DNA of 64,000 bases from Mycobacterium shinjukuense (GTDB lineage: Bacteria > Actinomycetota > Actinomycetes > Mycobacteriales > Mycobacteriaceae), in contig NZ_AP022575.1 in NCBI RefSeq assembly GCF_010730055.1, forward strand, positions 2,728,001 through 2,792,000, in the 5' to 3' direction. Below are positions 47,445 to 56,081 of this stretch, piece after piece. Positions within the stretch are counted from its first letter, which is position 1. Every line of letters starts with the position of its first letter. The position numbers and the translations under genes were made by a program. The notes under the pieces were generated by a model. It was given only the letters and a program-made list of their open reading frames with translations, made no database searches and was not told the DNA's origin.

Positions 47445-48313
47445 GACGAAACTCCTTGTAATTGGCGGCGACTGACGAACGCACGGCGTGAACCGGTGAT
47501 CGGATCGTCGAACTCGATGCGCTGCGCCAGCAACTGCAACGGCGTGCTGAAGTCGTCGTCGGGCACCGGTATCACCTTGGGGTACAAGGGATCACCCACG
47601 ATCGGCAGCCCGAGTGAGGCCATCTGCACCCGCAGTTGGTGGGTGCGCCCGGTGCGCGGTGTCAGTCGATACAGACCGTCCGGCGCTAGCCGCTCGACCA
47701 GGGTCTCCGCGTTGGGCGCCCCGGGCTCACAGACGGCCTGCAACTGGCCGCGGCGCTTGACGATGCGGCTACGCACCAGACGCGGCAACACCAATCCCGG
47801 GTCGACCGCCGCCCTCGCCAGGTAGGTCTTGCGCACCTTCCCCTGCGCGAACATCGTCTGGTAGGCGCCGCGGCGCTCGCGCCGGGTGGTGAACAGCAGC
47901 ACCCCGGCGGTCAACCGGTCCAGCCGATGAGCGGGGCTCAGCTCGGGCAGGTCGAGTTCGCGGCGCAGCCGCACCAGCGCGGTCTGCGCCACATGGCGGC
48001 CCCTGGGCATGGTGGCCAGAAAGTGCGGCTTGTCGACGACCACGATGTCGGCGTCCCGGTAGAGCACCGGCATGTCGAAGGGCACCGGCACCTCGTCGGG
48101 CAGTTCCCGATAGAGATAGACATGCGAGCCGCTGGCCAGCACGGTGGCATCGTCGACCGCGGTGCCATCGGCGTCGACGACCTCTCCGGCAAGGACTTTC
48201 GCGTGTGCCGCGGCGCCGAACCGCGCGGTCAGCTCGGCCAGCACCGCTCCGCCACGCAACCGCACCCGGGCGGGCCCCACCCCGTCGCGAACCGGTAGCG
48301 GCGCGGGCCTCAA
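47441..48313 (-). CDS. RluA-family pseudouridine synthase
   Basis: A 290-aa RNA pseudouridine synthase (Rv3300c type). The catalytic motif HRLDRLTAGVLLFT has the nucleophile Asp, and LVERLAPDGLYRLTPRTGRT and HQLRVQMASLGLPIVGDPLY are the other RluA motifs. The target uridine is unknown. The frame is open far upstream because it shadows glpD2; TTG 48313 overlaps the glpD2 stop (TTGA) and begins RPAPLPVRDGV, so I place the start there. It is the middle gene of glpD2-rluA-like-atsB. Confidence 0.88.
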   Translation of the reverse strand: MRPAPLPVRDGVGPARVRLRGGAVLAELTARFGAAAHAKVLAGEVVDADGTAVDDATVLASGSHVYLYRELPDEVPVPFDMPVLYRDADIVVVDKPHFLATMPRGRHVAQTALVRLRRELDLPELSPAHRLDRLTAGVLLFTTRRERRGAYQTMFAQGKVRKTYLARAAVDPGLVLPRLVRSRIVKRRGQLQAVCEPGAPNAETLVERLAPDGLYRLTPRTGRTHQLRVQMASLGLPIVGDPLYPKVIPVPDDDFSTPLQLLAQRIEFDDPITGSRRAFVSRRQLQGVSS

Positions 48314-50067
48314 TTGAGCGGCACCGGCTCGAGGATCTCGGCGCGTGCCTCGGGTGCGCTGGCGCGCAGCATGTCTGCCGACACGTCGTCGGGCTGGGCC
48401 TGCGAGAGCACCTCGGCCTCCACCCGTGCCTTGTAGTTGGCGACTTCGCGGTCGATGGTCGCCGCACTCCATCCCAGCACGGGGGCGACGAGCTCGGCGA
48501 CCTCCTGGGCGCAATCGACACCGCGGTGCGGATATTCGATCGAGATCCGCATCCGGCGAGCCAGGATGTCCTCGAGATGCAGCGCACCCTCGGCGGCGAC
48601 GGCGTACACGGCTTCCACCTTCAGGTAGCCCGGCGCCTCCTTGATCGGGTTCAGCAGGTCCGGGCGGTCGGTGGCCAACTCCAAGACGTCGCCCATCAGC
48701 GATCCGTAGCGGTCCAGCAGGTGACGCACCCGGTAGGGGTGCAGGCCTCGCAGCGCGCCCACGTGTTCGGTTTGGTTGATCAACGCGAAGTAGCCGTCGG
48801 CGCCCAACAGCGGCACCTTTTGGGTGATCGACGGCGCGACCCTGGCCGGGATGAATTCCGCTGCGGCATCGACGGCGTCGGCGGCCATCACCCGGTAGGT
48901 GGTGTACTTGCCCCCGGCGATGGCGACCAGGCCGGCCGCCGGCACCGCCACGGCGTGTTCCCGCGACAGCTTGGAGGTGTCGTCGCTTTCCCCGGCCAGC
49001 AACGGGCGCAGTCCCGCGTAGACACCGTCGATGTCGGCGTGCGTCAGCGGGGTGGCCAGCACGGTGTTGACCGTCTCGAGGATGTAGTCGATGTCGGCCT
49101 TGGTGGCCGCGGGGTGCGCCAGGTCCAGATCCCAGTCGGTATCGGTGGTGCCGATGATCCAGTGACTGCCCCACGGAATGACGAACATCACCGACTTCTC
49201 GGTGCGCAGGATGATCGCGACGTCGCTGACGATCCGGTCTCGCGGCACCACCACGTGCACGCCCTTGGACGCGCGCACCTGGAATCGCCCGCGCTGCTTG
49301 GACAATGCCTGAATCTCGTCGGTCCACACCCCGGTCGCGTTGATTACGACGTGGCCACGGACCTCGGTGATCGCGCCGTCCTCGGAGTCGCGCACCCGTA
49401 CCCCGATCACCCGGTCACCCTCCCGCAGCAGCGCGACCACCTGGGTGGAGCAGCGCACCACCGCGCCGTAATGCGCGGCGGTGCGCGCCACCGTCATGGT
49501 GTGCCGGGCGTCGTCGACGACGGTGTCGTAGTAGCGGATGCCCCCGATCAGGGAGCTGCGCTTCAGCCCTGGGCTCAGCCGCAGCGCGCCCGCTCGGGTC
49601 AAATGTTTCTGGGCCGGAACCGATTTCGCGCCGCCCAGGGTGTCGTAGAGGAAGATGCCCGCCGCCACGTAGGGCCGTTCCCACCAGCGCTTGGTCAGCG
49701 GGAACAGGAACGGCAACGGCTTGACCAGATGCGGCGCCAGCGTGGTCAGCGACAGCTCGCGTTCGTAGAGCGCCTCGCGCACCAGCCCGAATTCCAACTG
49801 CTCGAGGTAGCGCAGGCCGCCGTGGAACATCTTCGACGACCGGCTCGACGTGCCGGAGGCCAAGTCGCGCGCCTCGACCAGCGCCACCTTGAGCCCGCGG
49901 GTGGCGGCATCCAGCGCGCACCCCGAGCCCACCACGCCGCCGCCGATAACCACCACGTCGAATTGCTCGGCACCCAGGCGTTCCCAGGCCGATGCGCGCT
50001 GCTGAGGTCCCAGCGAGGCGTCTGGCCAAGTGTGCACGCGCTCCAGTGCGTGGATCGGGTTGCTCAC
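48310..50067 (-). CDS. glpD2: Glycerol-3-phosphate dehydrogenase GlpD2
   Basis: FAD-dependent, membrane-associated oxidation of glycerol-3-phosphate to dihydroxyacetone phosphate, feeding electrons to the quinone pool. The FAD-binding start is VVIGGGVVGSGCALDAATRG followed by SGTSSRSSKMFHGGLRYLEQ; GGKYTTYRVMA lies near the C-terminal half. GTG 50067 with AGGAG 9 bases upstream gives 585 aa, the length recalled for M. tuberculosis GlpD2. phoY1, which I recall upstream of the pseudouridine gene there, is missing here. Confidence 0.95.
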   Translation of the reverse strand: MSNPIHALERVHTWPDASLGPQQRASAWERLGAEQFDVVVIGGGVVGSGCALDAATRGLKVALVEARDLASGTSSRSSKMFHGGLRYLEQLEFGLVREALYERELSLTTLAPHLVKPLPFLFPLTKRWWERPYVAAGIFLYDTLGGAKSVPAQKHLTRAGALRLSPGLKRSSLIGGIRYYDTVVDDARHTMTVARTAAHYGAVVRCSTQVVALLREGDRVIGVRVRDSEDGAITEVRGHVVINATGVWTDEIQALSKQRGRFQVRASKGVHVVVPRDRIVSDVAIILRTEKSVMFVIPWGSHWIIGTTDTDWDLDLAHPAATKADIDYILETVNTVLATPLTHADIDGVYAGLRPLLAGESDDTSKLSREHAVAVPAAGLVAIAGGKYTTYRVMAADAVDAAAEFIPARVAPSITQKVPLLGADGYFALINQTEHVGALRGLHPYRVRHLLDRYGSLMGDVLELATDRPDLLNPIKEAPGYLKVEAVYAVAAEGALHLEDILARRMRISIEYPHRGVDCAQEVAELVAPVLGWSAATIDREVANYKARVEAEVLSQAQPDDVSADMLRASAPEARAEILEPVPLN

Positions 50068-50147
50068 AACCATAGACTCCTGTCGGCTACTTGTCGGTAG
50101 GCGTTGCTGAGCCAAGGTTAGTTCTTCTGGGGTTCCTGGGTTGGCCT

Positions 50148-51563
50148 TCAGTCCAGATCGTCGTGCGCCATCAGCCGGCGGGCGGCCTCGGTGATCGACC
50201 CCGACAACGACGGGTAAACGGCGAGTGTCTGGGCCAACTCGTTGACGGTGATGCGGTTTTGCACGGCTACGGCGATCGGCAGGATCAACTCCGACGCGAT
50301 CGGCGCCACCACCACTCCGCCGATCACCACACCGGTGGACCGCCGGCAGAAGATTTTAACGAAACCTTGCCGCAGTCCCGACATTTTCGCCCGGGCGTTG
50401 GTCCGCAACGGCAGCATGATGGTCCGGGCGGTGACCGACCCGTCGTCGATGGCCGATTGCGGCACCCCGACGGCGGCGATCTCCGGCCGGGTGAACACCG
50501 TGGCCGCGACCGTGCGCAACCGGATCGGGCTGACACCCTCGCCCAGGGCGTGATACATCGCGATGCGGCCCTGCATCGCGGCGACCGACGCCAACGGCAA
50601 CAGGCCGGTGCAGTCGCCGGCGGCGTAGATGCCGGGCACCGACGTCCGCGACACGCGGTCCACGGTCAGGTAGTTGCCGGGCCCCAGCTCGATGCCGACC
50701 CGTTCCAGGCCCAGATCGCTGGTGTTGGGCACCGACCCGATGGTCATCAGGGCGTGGCTGCCCTCGACGGTGCGGCCGTCGACCATGGTGACCAAGACCC
50801 CGGTGTCGGTGCGGGTGACCGATTCGGCGCGGGCATTCTTGAACAGCCGCACGCCGCGCTCGGCGAACGACTCTTCCAGGACCAGCGCGGCGTCGGCGTC
50901 CTCGTACGGCAGCACCCGGTCCCGGCTGGCCACCACCGTCACCTGCACACCCAATTCGGTGTAGGCATGCACGAATTCGGCACCGGTGACCCCCGAGCCC
51001 ACCACGATGAGGTGGTGGGGCAGCGCCTCGAGGTCGTAGAGCTGCCGCCACGTCAGGATGCGCTCACCGTCGGGCTCGGCCGCGGGCAGTACCCGCGGGC
51101 TGGCGCCGGTGGCGATCAGCACCACGTCGGCTTCGTGTTCGTTGGTGGAGCCGTCCGGGGCGGTGGACTTGACGCGGTGGCGCGCCAGCCCGGGGCTGGG
51201 GTCGATCAATTCGGCCCGGCCGGCGATCACGTCGACCCCCATGCTGAGCAGCTGCCCTCTGATGTCGGCCGACTGCTGTGCGGCCAGCGTCTTGACCCGG
51301 GCGTGGATTTGCGGCAACGAGATCTTGGCGTCGTCGATGTCGATGTCGAAGCCCAAACGCTGGGCTCGACGCAGCTCGGTGCGCAAACCCGTGGACGCGA
51401 TGAACGTCTTTGACGGCACGCAGTCATCGAGCACGGCGGCGCCGCCGATGCCGTCGGAGTCGATCACCGTGACCTGGACCGATTCGGGCCGTGCGGTGGC
51501 TGCGACGAGGGCGGCCTCGTAGCCGGCTGGGCCGCCACCGAGGATCACGATGCGGGTCACCAC
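50148..51563 (-). CDS. lpdA: Flavoprotein LpdA (disulfide-reductase family, quinone reductase-like)
   Basis: A 471-aa FAD/NAD(P)H two-dinucleotide-fold protein. FAD binding VILGGGPAGYEAALVA, NAD(P) binding VVGSGVTGAEF and GIYAAGDCTGLLPLA are intact. The redox disulfide region reads GGAAVLDDCVPSK: only one of the two cysteines of lipoamide dehydrogenases is present, as in M. tuberculosis LpdA, so it cannot act as a standard lipoamide dehydrogenase. GTG 51563 (or the GTG one codon on) lies 6-9 bases past TAGGTT, directly beside the 58-bp repeat array. Confidence 0.93.
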   Translation of the reverse strand: MVTRIVILGGGPAGYEAALVAATARPESVQVTVIDSDGIGGAAVLDDCVPSKTFIASTGLRTELRRAQRLGFDIDIDDAKISLPQIHARVKTLAAQQSADIRGQLLSMGVDVIAGRAELIDPSPGLARHRVKSTAPDGSTNEHEADVVLIATGASPRVLPAAEPDGERILTWRQLYDLEALPHHLIVVGSGVTGAEFVHAYTELGVQVTVVASRDRVLPYEDADAALVLEESFAERGVRLFKNARAESVTRTDTGVLVTMVDGRTVEGSHALMTIGSVPNTSDLGLERVGIELGPGNYLTVDRVSRTSVPGIYAAGDCTGLLPLASVAAMQGRIAMYHALGEGVSPIRLRTVAATVFTRPEIAAVGVPQSAIDDGSVTARTIMLPLRTNARAKMSGLRQGFVKIFCRRSTGVVIGGVVVAPIASELILPIAVAVQNRITVNELAQTLAVYPSLSGSITEAARRLMAHDDLD

Positions 51564-51569
51564 AGGCTT

Positions 51570-51575
51570 AACCTA
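51570..51575 (-). promoter_or_regulatory. -10 box, leaderless start of lpdA
   Basis: TAGGTT on the minus strand, 6 bases from GTG 51563. The first repeat unit begins at the same base, so the -35 region of lpdA is made of repeat DNA. Confidence 0.55.
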
Positions 51576-51786
51576 GCCCGGCGACGATGCAGACCGCGGA
51601 GCGGTCTGAGGAGAAGCCGGGCAATCGGGCACAGCCCGGCGACGATGCAGACCGCGGAGCGGTCTGAGGAGAAGCCGGGCAATCGGGCACAGCCCGGCGA
51701 CGATGCAGACCGCGGAGCGGTCTGAGGAGAAGCCGGGCAATCGGGCACAGCCCGGCGACGATGCAGACCGCGGAGCGGTCTGAGGT
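51575..51786. repeat. 58-bp tandem repeat (VNTR) upstream of lpdA
   Basis: Three full units (starting 51575, 51633 and 51691) plus a 38-bp partial unit (51749) with exact 58-bp spacing and no visible divergence. Each unit contains a palindrome, CAGACCGC-GGA-GCGGTCTG. M. tuberculosis has a 58-bp VNTR (locus 3690/Mtub39) at the lpdA upstream region, as I recall, so this is the orthologous site. The last unit passes into TGGGGGCACCCCCA. Confidence 0.93.
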
Positions 51787-51853
51787 GGGGGCACCCCCAG
51801 TTGTGCAGCGACGAGGGGGCTATCGGGTGGAAACCGCACCGGCGGGTGCCGTC

Positions 51854-51859
51854 TAAGCT
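51854..51859 (+). promoter_or_regulatory. -10 box, leaderless start of the GGCT-like gene
   Basis: TAAGCT, 6 bases before GTG 51866. Confidence 0.5.
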
Positions 51860-51865
51860 TTCCCC

Positions 51866-52345
51866 GTGCCGCTCTACGCCGCCTACGGATCGAACATGGA
51901 TCCCGAGCAGATGCTGAAGCGCGCACCCCACTCACCGATGGCCGGGACCGGCTGGTTGCCCGGGTGGCGCTTGACGTTCGGCGGCGAAGACATCGGCTGG
52001 GAAGGGGCATTGGCCACCATCGTCGAGGACCCGGAGTCCAGGGTGTTCGTCGTGCTCTACGACATGACACCCGCCGACGAGGCGAACCTTGATCGCTGGG
52101 AGGGCTCCGAGTTCGGCATCCACAAGAAGATCCGGTGCCGCGTGGAACGCATATCGTCGGACACCACAACCGATCCGGTGCTGGCGTGGCTCTACGTCCT
52201 GGATGCCTGGGAGGGTGGCCTGCCGTCGGCGCGCTATCTCGGCGTGATGGCCGATGCGGCCGAAATCGCGGGCGCACCACCGGATTACGTACATGACCTG
52301 CGCACCCGTCCGGCCCGCAACATCGGCCCCGGGACGGTCGTCTAG
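51866..52345 (+). CDS. Gamma-glutamylcyclotransferase-fold protein
   Basis: A 159-aa protein of the Rv3304 type. MPLYAAYGSNMDPEQML is the YGSN nucleotide-like loop of the GGCT fold, and a glutamate in the RWEGSEFG region is in the expected catalytic area. Members remove gamma-glutamyl groups or act on related amides; the specificity is unknown. It is divergent from lpdA across the VNTR. Confidence 0.85.
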   Translation: MPLYAAYGSNMDPEQMLKRAPHSPMAGTGWLPGWRLTFGGEDIGWEGALATIVEDPESRVFVVLYDMTPADEANLDRWEGSEFGIHKKIRCRVERISSDTTTDPVLAWLYVLDAWEGGLPSARYLGVMADAAEIAGAPPDYVHDLRTRPARNIGPGTVV

Positions 52346-52974
52346 CCGCTTCCGGCCGCGCGCGTGTTTGTACAGCGACACGCCGGTGCCGCTGGCATTT
52401 TGCGGACGCTCGCGACCGCTGTCATGCGGCTCGTCGAAGATGCGTCGCCAGCCGGCGGATGAGTTCGCCACGCCGGTACCTGACTCCTCGGCGATGATCG
52501 GCGCGACCACCCATCCCAATTCTGCAAGTCACCACGCCGCGACGGCCAAACTGCTGGTTGACCGCCTGCTGCAGCTCAGCGCGACTGCACGTGCGGCTGC
52601 GCAGGGCGGCCGTCCAGCGTCGCCAAAGCGCGGGGCCGACGCAGGCCACGGGCCACCTCAACGCCCGTCCACGCGGGCGTCGTGGCCGGCCGTCCCGCGA
52701 CCAGGCTCACCGGCGCGCCCTCGCGCCGGTAAACGAGCAGGCCGTCGGTGGAGCGCAAGCGCCGACCGCCGGGATTGAGGACGTGCAGGTCGGCGGTGCC
52801 TTCGGCATCGAGACCATACGCAGCCGACGCGGTGCCCATGCAGACCGCCACCGTCGTGCCGGTCGCCACATCAATCCCGTGCGGCCGCGGCCCGGTGGTC
52901 ACTTCCCCGCGGCCGTAGAAGCCATGCCAATCTTCTGCGATGCACCGTCGTTCAGCTAGATGAGTGATTCCCAA

Positions 52975-53281
52975 GCTAAGTGGTCCCGCTCGTAAGTTCG
53001 TTGGAGGTCGGAACCAGGGTGGCCCCGTGTGTCGCGGCTTTTGGCGAGCCGGTGGGCAAGGTGGACGTTTCCTGTTGTCTGACCCGCCTCACCGTTTCGG
53101 TACGGCAGGCGTATGCGATGTGCCCGCCGTCGAGCGACAACCGTGGCTGTCGCTTGAAGGCGGGCACGTTGTATGCCGGCGGTACCGGGTACACGTGGGG
53201 CAGATGAGGAAGGTGTGACGCCTGGAGCGGCCTGTCAGAACGCCGAGACCCCCGAGGACCTTACGGGCAAGACCACTTAGC
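52975..53281. mobile_element. 307-bp foldback MITE-like element
   Basis: The ends are inverted repeats of about 22 bases: both start GCTAAGTGGTC and share a CGTAAG ending. The interior is a long imperfect palindrome, strongest at 53120-53167, where GTGCCCGCC and AGCGACA arms pair 18 of 20. Only short frames are present and no transposase. It lies inside the IS982-like transposase remnant at VGWAKLTP. No target duplication was found. Confidence 0.7.
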
Positions 53282-53612
53282 GGAGTCAGTTTCGCCCAGC
53301 CGACCAGCTCCGAACGTTTCACGGTCTTGCACGGGGCGGGGCCAGGTGCCGCACGGTATCGGGGTGCCGTCGACCAGGCGCAGCTCGTCGAACCATGACA
53401 GACACCGGGTTGCCAGATACAGCAGGGTCTTGTTGATCAACGGTGCCGCCGCTTTGATCCGCGTGTGGTAGCCGGGCTGCGTGGGCAGATACGAGACCAG
53501 GTGCCTGAGCCGGCCGTAACACATTCGGATCCAATGGTGTTGCGAGCAAGCGCCGAGCAGGACCTGCGCCACGGCCAACCACACCAGTTCGGCGTCAGTG
53601 AGCCGCGGTGAG
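53282..53612 (-). mobile_element. IS982-like transposase remnant
   Basis: The minus frame reads LTDAELVWLAVAQVLLGACS, then WIRMCYGRLRHLVSYLPTQP and INKTLLYLATRCLSWFDELR, then LVDGTPIPCGT, with a shifted VKRSELVGWAKL beyond. This is the N-terminal half of an IS982-family transposase with the first catalytic Asp (VDGTPIPCG). The rest is absent. It replaced part of the AbiEi-like gene. Confidence 0.7.
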
Positions 53613-53747
53613 GAATGTCAACGCCTGGGCAGAGGTAACGACTTTGCCTTGGGCGTCGAGCAACCTGCTGAGTTCGGGATGCATGCCGGCGATCGTCGGC
53701 GCGCGGCGTGTTTCCCACAATTCACCTGGCGAGCGTCCGCAGCGCGA

Positions 53748-54917
53748 TCAAAAAGCGGCGGCCTGCTCGACGATGTTGACCATCACCCGCACCCCGATGC
53801 CCAGCGCCCGCTCGTCGAGGTCGAACGTCGGCTGATGCAGGTCCAGCTGCAGTCCCTGGCCCGACCACACCCCCAGACGCGCCATGGCGCCGGGAATTTC
53901 CTCCAGATACCAGGAGAAGTCCTCGCCGCCGCCGGACTGCCGGGTATCGGCCAGCACATCCGGGCCGAGGGCTTCGATCGCGTGGGTGAGGATGCGTGTC
54001 GAGACCTCCTCGTTGACCACCGGCGGCACGCCGCGCCGGTAGTGCAGCGTGTGTTCGATGGCCAGCGGCGACAGCAGGCCCGCGACGGCCTCGCGGATCA
54101 TCTCCTCCAGATCGACCCAGGTATGCCGGCTGGCGGTGCGGACGGTGCCGGCCAGCGCGCCGGTCTGTGGAATGGCGTTGGGGGCCACGCCCGCATTGAC
54201 CGCGCCCCACACCAGCACGGTGCTATTGCGTGGGTCGATGCGGCGCGACAACACCCCGGGCAGGCCGGTGATCAGCGTGCCGAGCGCGTAGACCAGGTCG
54301 GCGGTCAGGTGGGGACGCGAGGTGTGCCCACCGGGTGAATACAGCGTGATCTCTATTTGGTCGGCCGCCGAGGTGATGGGGCCCTGCCGGACAGCGACCT
54401 TTCCCACTTCGAGTCGAGGATCGCAGTGCAACGCGAAAATCCGCGTCACCCCGGTCAACACTCCGGCCGCGATCGCGTCGATGGCCCCGCCGGGCATCAG
54501 CTCCTCGGCGGCCTGGAAGATCAGCCGCACCCCGACCGGAAGTTCGGGCACCGACGACAACGCCAGCGCGGTACCCAGCAGGATCGCGGTGTGCGCGTCA
54601 TGGCCACACGCGTGCGCGACGTTGGGCATCGTCGAGGCGTAGGGCGCCCCGGTCCGCTCGGCCATCGGCAGCGCGTCCATGTCGGCGCGCAGCGCGATCC
54701 TCGGCCGATGTTCGGGGCCGACGTCGCAGGTCAGACCCGTCCCACCGGGGAGCACCTTGGGGTTGAGCCCGGCGTCGGCCAGCCGCTCGGCGACGAACTG
54801 CGTGGTGGCGTATTCCTGACGGCCCAACTCCGGATAGCGGTGGAAGTGCCGGCGCCAGCCGACCAGGTCGTCGTGGTGGGCGGCCAGCCAGGACTCGGCG
54901 CTGTCGACCAGGCTCAT
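53748..54917 (-). CDS. amiA1: M20-family amidohydrolase AmiA1
   Basis: A 389-aa zinc metallo-amidohydrolase of the M20D group (N-acyl amino acid or similar amide hydrolysis). Motifs: HRYPELGRQEYATTQFV at the N terminus, HACGHDAHTAILLGTALAL with the metal-binding histidines, FQAAEELMPGGA with the catalytic Glu, and a dimerisation lid. The ATG overlaps the stop of the amiB1 relic (ATGA), so it was once the second gene of a pair. Confidence 0.92.
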   Translation of the reverse strand: MSLVDSAESWLAAHHDDLVGWRRHFHRYPELGRQEYATTQFVAERLADAGLNPKVLPGGTGLTCDVGPEHRPRIALRADMDALPMAERTGAPYASTMPNVAHACGHDAHTAILLGTALALSSVPELPVGVRLIFQAAEELMPGGAIDAIAAGVLTGVTRIFALHCDPRLEVGKVAVRQGPITSAADQIEITLYSPGGHTSRPHLTADLVYALGTLITGLPGVLSRRIDPRNSTVLVWGAVNAGVAPNAIPQTGALAGTVRTASRHTWVDLEEMIREAVAGLLSPLAIEHTLHYRRGVPPVVNEEVSTRILTHAIEALGPDVLADTRQSGGGEDFSWYLEEIPGAMARLGVWSGQGLQLDLHQPTFDLDERALGIGVRVMVNIVEQAAAF

Positions 54918-55186
54918 GCCGCCGCCCTGCGCGGTTGCGCGGCCGGCACCCGGTCACGCTCGTCGGGGGTCTGGGCGAGCCGGACAATGGTGCGCGCTGG
55001 CGTGATGGCGTCGTCGACGACCGCGTGGGGCAGCGCGGCGTGGCCCGGGATGACGTTGGCCACGTGCCGACCGTCGGTCACGCTGCCGGCCTGCAGCATC
55101 AGCGCCTTGCCGGCCACCTCGGCCAGCTCATCGCCGCGGCGCCGGACGACGCCCTCGACGGCGTCCAGGGCGCTGCGGGCGGGCAT
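54914..55186 (-). pseudogene. amiB1: AmiB1 relic with a large internal deletion
   Basis: A 90-codon open frame. It starts like an M20 protein (ALDAVEGVVRRRGDELAEVA), then skips about 200 residues to a C-terminal-type segment (MLQAGSVTDGRHVANVIPGH). The ~390-aa homologue of M. tuberculosis, Rv3306c, has both ends with the zinc site between. The zinc-binding and catalytic residues are lost, so it cannot be active. The frame remains open across the deletion. Confidence 0.75.
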
Positions 55187-55257
55187 CTTCGCAGTATCTC
55201 ATCGACGTGCAGCGGCGCTGATCCGCGCGCAGCTGCCGGGGCGGCTGCTCGCCTCGC

Positions 55258-55263
55258 TAGGCT
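55258..55263 (+). promoter_or_regulatory. -10 box, leaderless start of deoD
   Basis: TAGGCT, 8 bases before GTG 55272. Confidence 0.45.
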
Positions 55264-55271
55264 TCCCCGGT

Positions 55272-56078
55272 GTGACCGCCCCGTCGCCCGATCCCGGCGA
55301 ACTCGCGCGCCGGGCGGCGCGGGTCATCGCCGAACGCACCGGAGAAGGCGCGCACGATGTCGCGGTCGTGCTCGGATCCGGCTGGTCGGCGGCCGTTGCC
55401 GCGCTGGGCGCCCCCACCGCCGTGCTGCCCCAGGCCGAGCTGCCCGGGTTCACCCGGCCACGCGCGGCCGGGCACGCCGGCGAGCTGTTGTCGGTACGCA
55501 TCGGTGAGCACCGGGTGCTGGTGTTGGCCGGACGCATCCACCCCTACGAGGGGCATGAGCTGCAGCACGTCGTGCACCCGGTTCGGGCGGCGTGCGCGGC
55601 CGGGGCGCGGATCGTCGTGCTCACCAACGCGGCGGGCGGGCTGCGTCCGGACATGCGGGTCGGGCAGCCGGTGCTGATCAGCGATCACCTGAACCTGACC
55701 GCGCGGTCGCCGCTGCTTGGCGCCCAGTTCGTCGACCTGACCGACGCCTACGCACCGCGACTGCGCGGGCTCGCTCGCCAGGCCGACCCCGAGCTCACCG
55801 AGGGCGTGTACGCGGGCGTGCCGGGGCCGCACTACGAGACGCCCGCCGAGATCCGGATGCTGCGGACGCTGGGCGCCGACCTGGTGGGTATGTCGACCGT
55901 CCATGAGACCATCGCCGCCCGCGCGGCCGGCGCCGAGGTGCTGGGCGTTTCGCTGGTGACCAACCTGGCCGCCGGGATCACCGGGGAGCCGCTAAGCCAC
56001 GCCGAGGTGCTTGCCGCCGGGGCGGCGTCGGCGGCCCGGATCGGCTCGCTGCTGGCCGACGTGATCGCCCGGTGCTGA
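55272..56078 (+). CDS. deoD: Purine nucleoside phosphorylase
   Basis: Trimeric PNP that splits inosine/guanosine with phosphate. At 268 aa it equals the length recalled for the M. tuberculosis protein. Motifs: VVLGSGWSAAV (phosphate loop), IHPYEGHELQHVVHPVRAA, LTNAAGG, GVYAGVPGPHYETPAEIRML and LGVSLVTNLAAG with the base-binding Asn. The frame opens further upstream, but GTG 55272 has a -10 box at leaderless distance. pmmB follows after 3 bases. Confidence 0.94.
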   Translation: MTAPSPDPGELARRAARVIAERTGEGAHDVAVVLGSGWSAAVAALGAPTAVLPQAELPGFTRPRAAGHAGELLSVRIGEHRVLVLAGRIHPYEGHELQHVVHPVRAACAAGARIVVLTNAAGGLRPDMRVGQPVLISDHLNLTARSPLLGAQFVDLTDAYAPRLRGLARQADPELTEGVYAGVPGPHYETPAEIRMLRTLGADLVGMSTVHETIAARAAGAEVLGVSLVTNLAAGITGEPLSHAEVLAAGAASAARIGSLLADVIARC

Positions 56079-56081
56079 GCC

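Larger units (their letters stand above)
52430..53684 (-). pseudogene. AbiEi/DUF559-type protein, split by mobile DNA
   Basis: The first 28 codons are at 53684-53600 (MHPELSRLLDAQGKVVTSAQ, then ALTFLTAA). The middle resumes below 52974 with DWHGFYGRGEVTTG, GTTVAVCMGTASAAYGLDAE and WTGVEVARGLRRPRALATLD. It then shifts frame to ALRSRTCSRAELQQAVNQQF (52560 region) and fades. Mycobacteria have many such proteins with an N-terminal winged helix and a C-terminal nuclease-like DUF559 domain. Here an IS982-like remnant and a foldback element replace the segment in between. It is non-functional. Confidence 0.65.

Noticed and set aside
48314..49327. N-terminal extension of the pseudouridine synthase frame
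   Set aside because: The extra residues are a frame shadow of glpD2; TTG 48313 overlapping the glpD2 stop fits the family start.
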